Source: Ruminococcus sp. (lineage in GTDB: Bacteria; Bacillota; Clostridia; Oscillospirales; Ruminococcaceae). From it: 48,977 nucleotides of DNA. A model generated the notes under the pieces. The model had not been told where the DNA came from. It ran no database searches and saw nothing but the letters and a program-made list of their open reading frames with translations. Position numbers and translations under genes: made by a program. Shown here piece by piece: positions 48,821 to 48,977 of the stretch; the stretch's first letter is position 1, and every line of letters begins with the position of its first letter. The stretch spans positions 1 to 48,977 of the forward strand of contig JAFWTA010000018.1 in assembly GCA_017519145.1 (NCBI GenBank), read 5' to 3'.

Positions 48821-48977
48821 TTATTCAACAACTGTAACGAGTGAACGAAGAACGCCGTCTGTGATGTTGAGACGTCTTGAAAGCTCAGCGGGATAATCGG
48901 GCTGTGACTGGAATGTGTAGATCACATAGTAGCCCTCTGTCTCGTCCTCGATAGGATATGCAAGCTTGCGCTTACCC
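48821..48977 (-). CDS. rpsF: 30S ribosomal protein S6 (C-terminal part, cut by window edge)
   Basis: The last 52 codons are present, reading KRKLAYPIEDETEGYYVIY and ending VLRSLVTVVE. The KRKLAYPI...GYYVIY strand and the RLNITDGVLRSLV helix are typical of S6. The 5' part lies beyond 48977. It is the first gene of the ssb/rpsR operon. Confidence 0.95.
   Translation of the reverse strand, partial: GKRKLAYPIEDETEGYYVIYTFQSQPDYPAELSRRLNITDGVLRSLVTVVE

Overview
The window looks like chromosomal DNA from a fibre-degrading Ruminococcus, closest in style to R. flavefaciens. The grounds are three secreted proteins with type I dockerins, long Thr-rich linkers, a GH11-CBM22-GH10-dockerin-CBM22-CE4 xylanase, BspA-like leucine-rich-repeat proteins, and Firmicutes gene control (an Asn T-box, a lysine riboswitch, strong TTGACA/TATAAT promoters, many intrinsic terminators). 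The genus is inferred from protein architecture; no rRNA gene is present to confirm it.

Layout. 1-3840 (minus): a T-box(Asn) operon asnS - LRR lipoprotein - asnA. 4034-5446: a secreted carbohydrate-binding beta-helix lipoprotein. 5522-7462: an unusual zinc-ribbon / Lys-Pro-Ala-Glu-repeat / LRR protein. 7865-12291: sbcDC. 12368-15352: an ECF-type sigma factor, its probable membrane anti-sigma factor and a wall-anchored Thr-rich protein. 15407-17028: rtcB RNA ligase with a 55-residue partner, behind a leader that holds a small ORF and a terminator. 17231-18936: a flotillin. 19067-20083: an AraC-type regulator. 20115-22086: a second sigma/anti-sigma pair. 22286-26326: the multidomain xylanase, divergent from 26926-28836, a sugar-binding-protein/GGDEF fusion. 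29066-30594: thioesterase, acetyltransferase and a small lipoprotein. 30641-34222: lysine-riboswitch operon asd - dapA - dapB, with an inserted cassette encoding a four-helix-bundle protein. 34274-41995 (plus): alkD - queA - two PAS proteins - tgt - membrane protein - GIY-YIG protein - hflX. 42016-45210: a PLP-dependent YnbB-type protein, an MIF-like tautomerase and a dockerin protein of unknown fold. 45297-47556 (minus): NERD protein and dockerin-bearing GH53 galactanase. 47679-47897: a DUF378 membrane protein. 47953-48977 (minus): rpsF (cut by the window edge) - ssb - rpsR.

Two themes stand out. First, plant-polysaccharide use: xylanase, galactanase, a carbohydrate-binding lipoprotein, and several sensors (AraC, PBP-GGDEF, two sigma/anti-sigma pairs) that could report on substrates. 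Second, RNA-level control: T-box, lysine riboswitch, and probable attenuators in front of rtcB, the first sigma gene and possibly the xylanase.

The most unusual non-coding structure is a 144-bp palindromic repeat present twice in opposite orientation, plus a decayed third copy. A separate inverted-repeat-flanked cassette with a four-helix-bundle gene is inserted in the lysine operon. No CRISPR array, tRNA, rRNA, transposase or prophage gene was seen.
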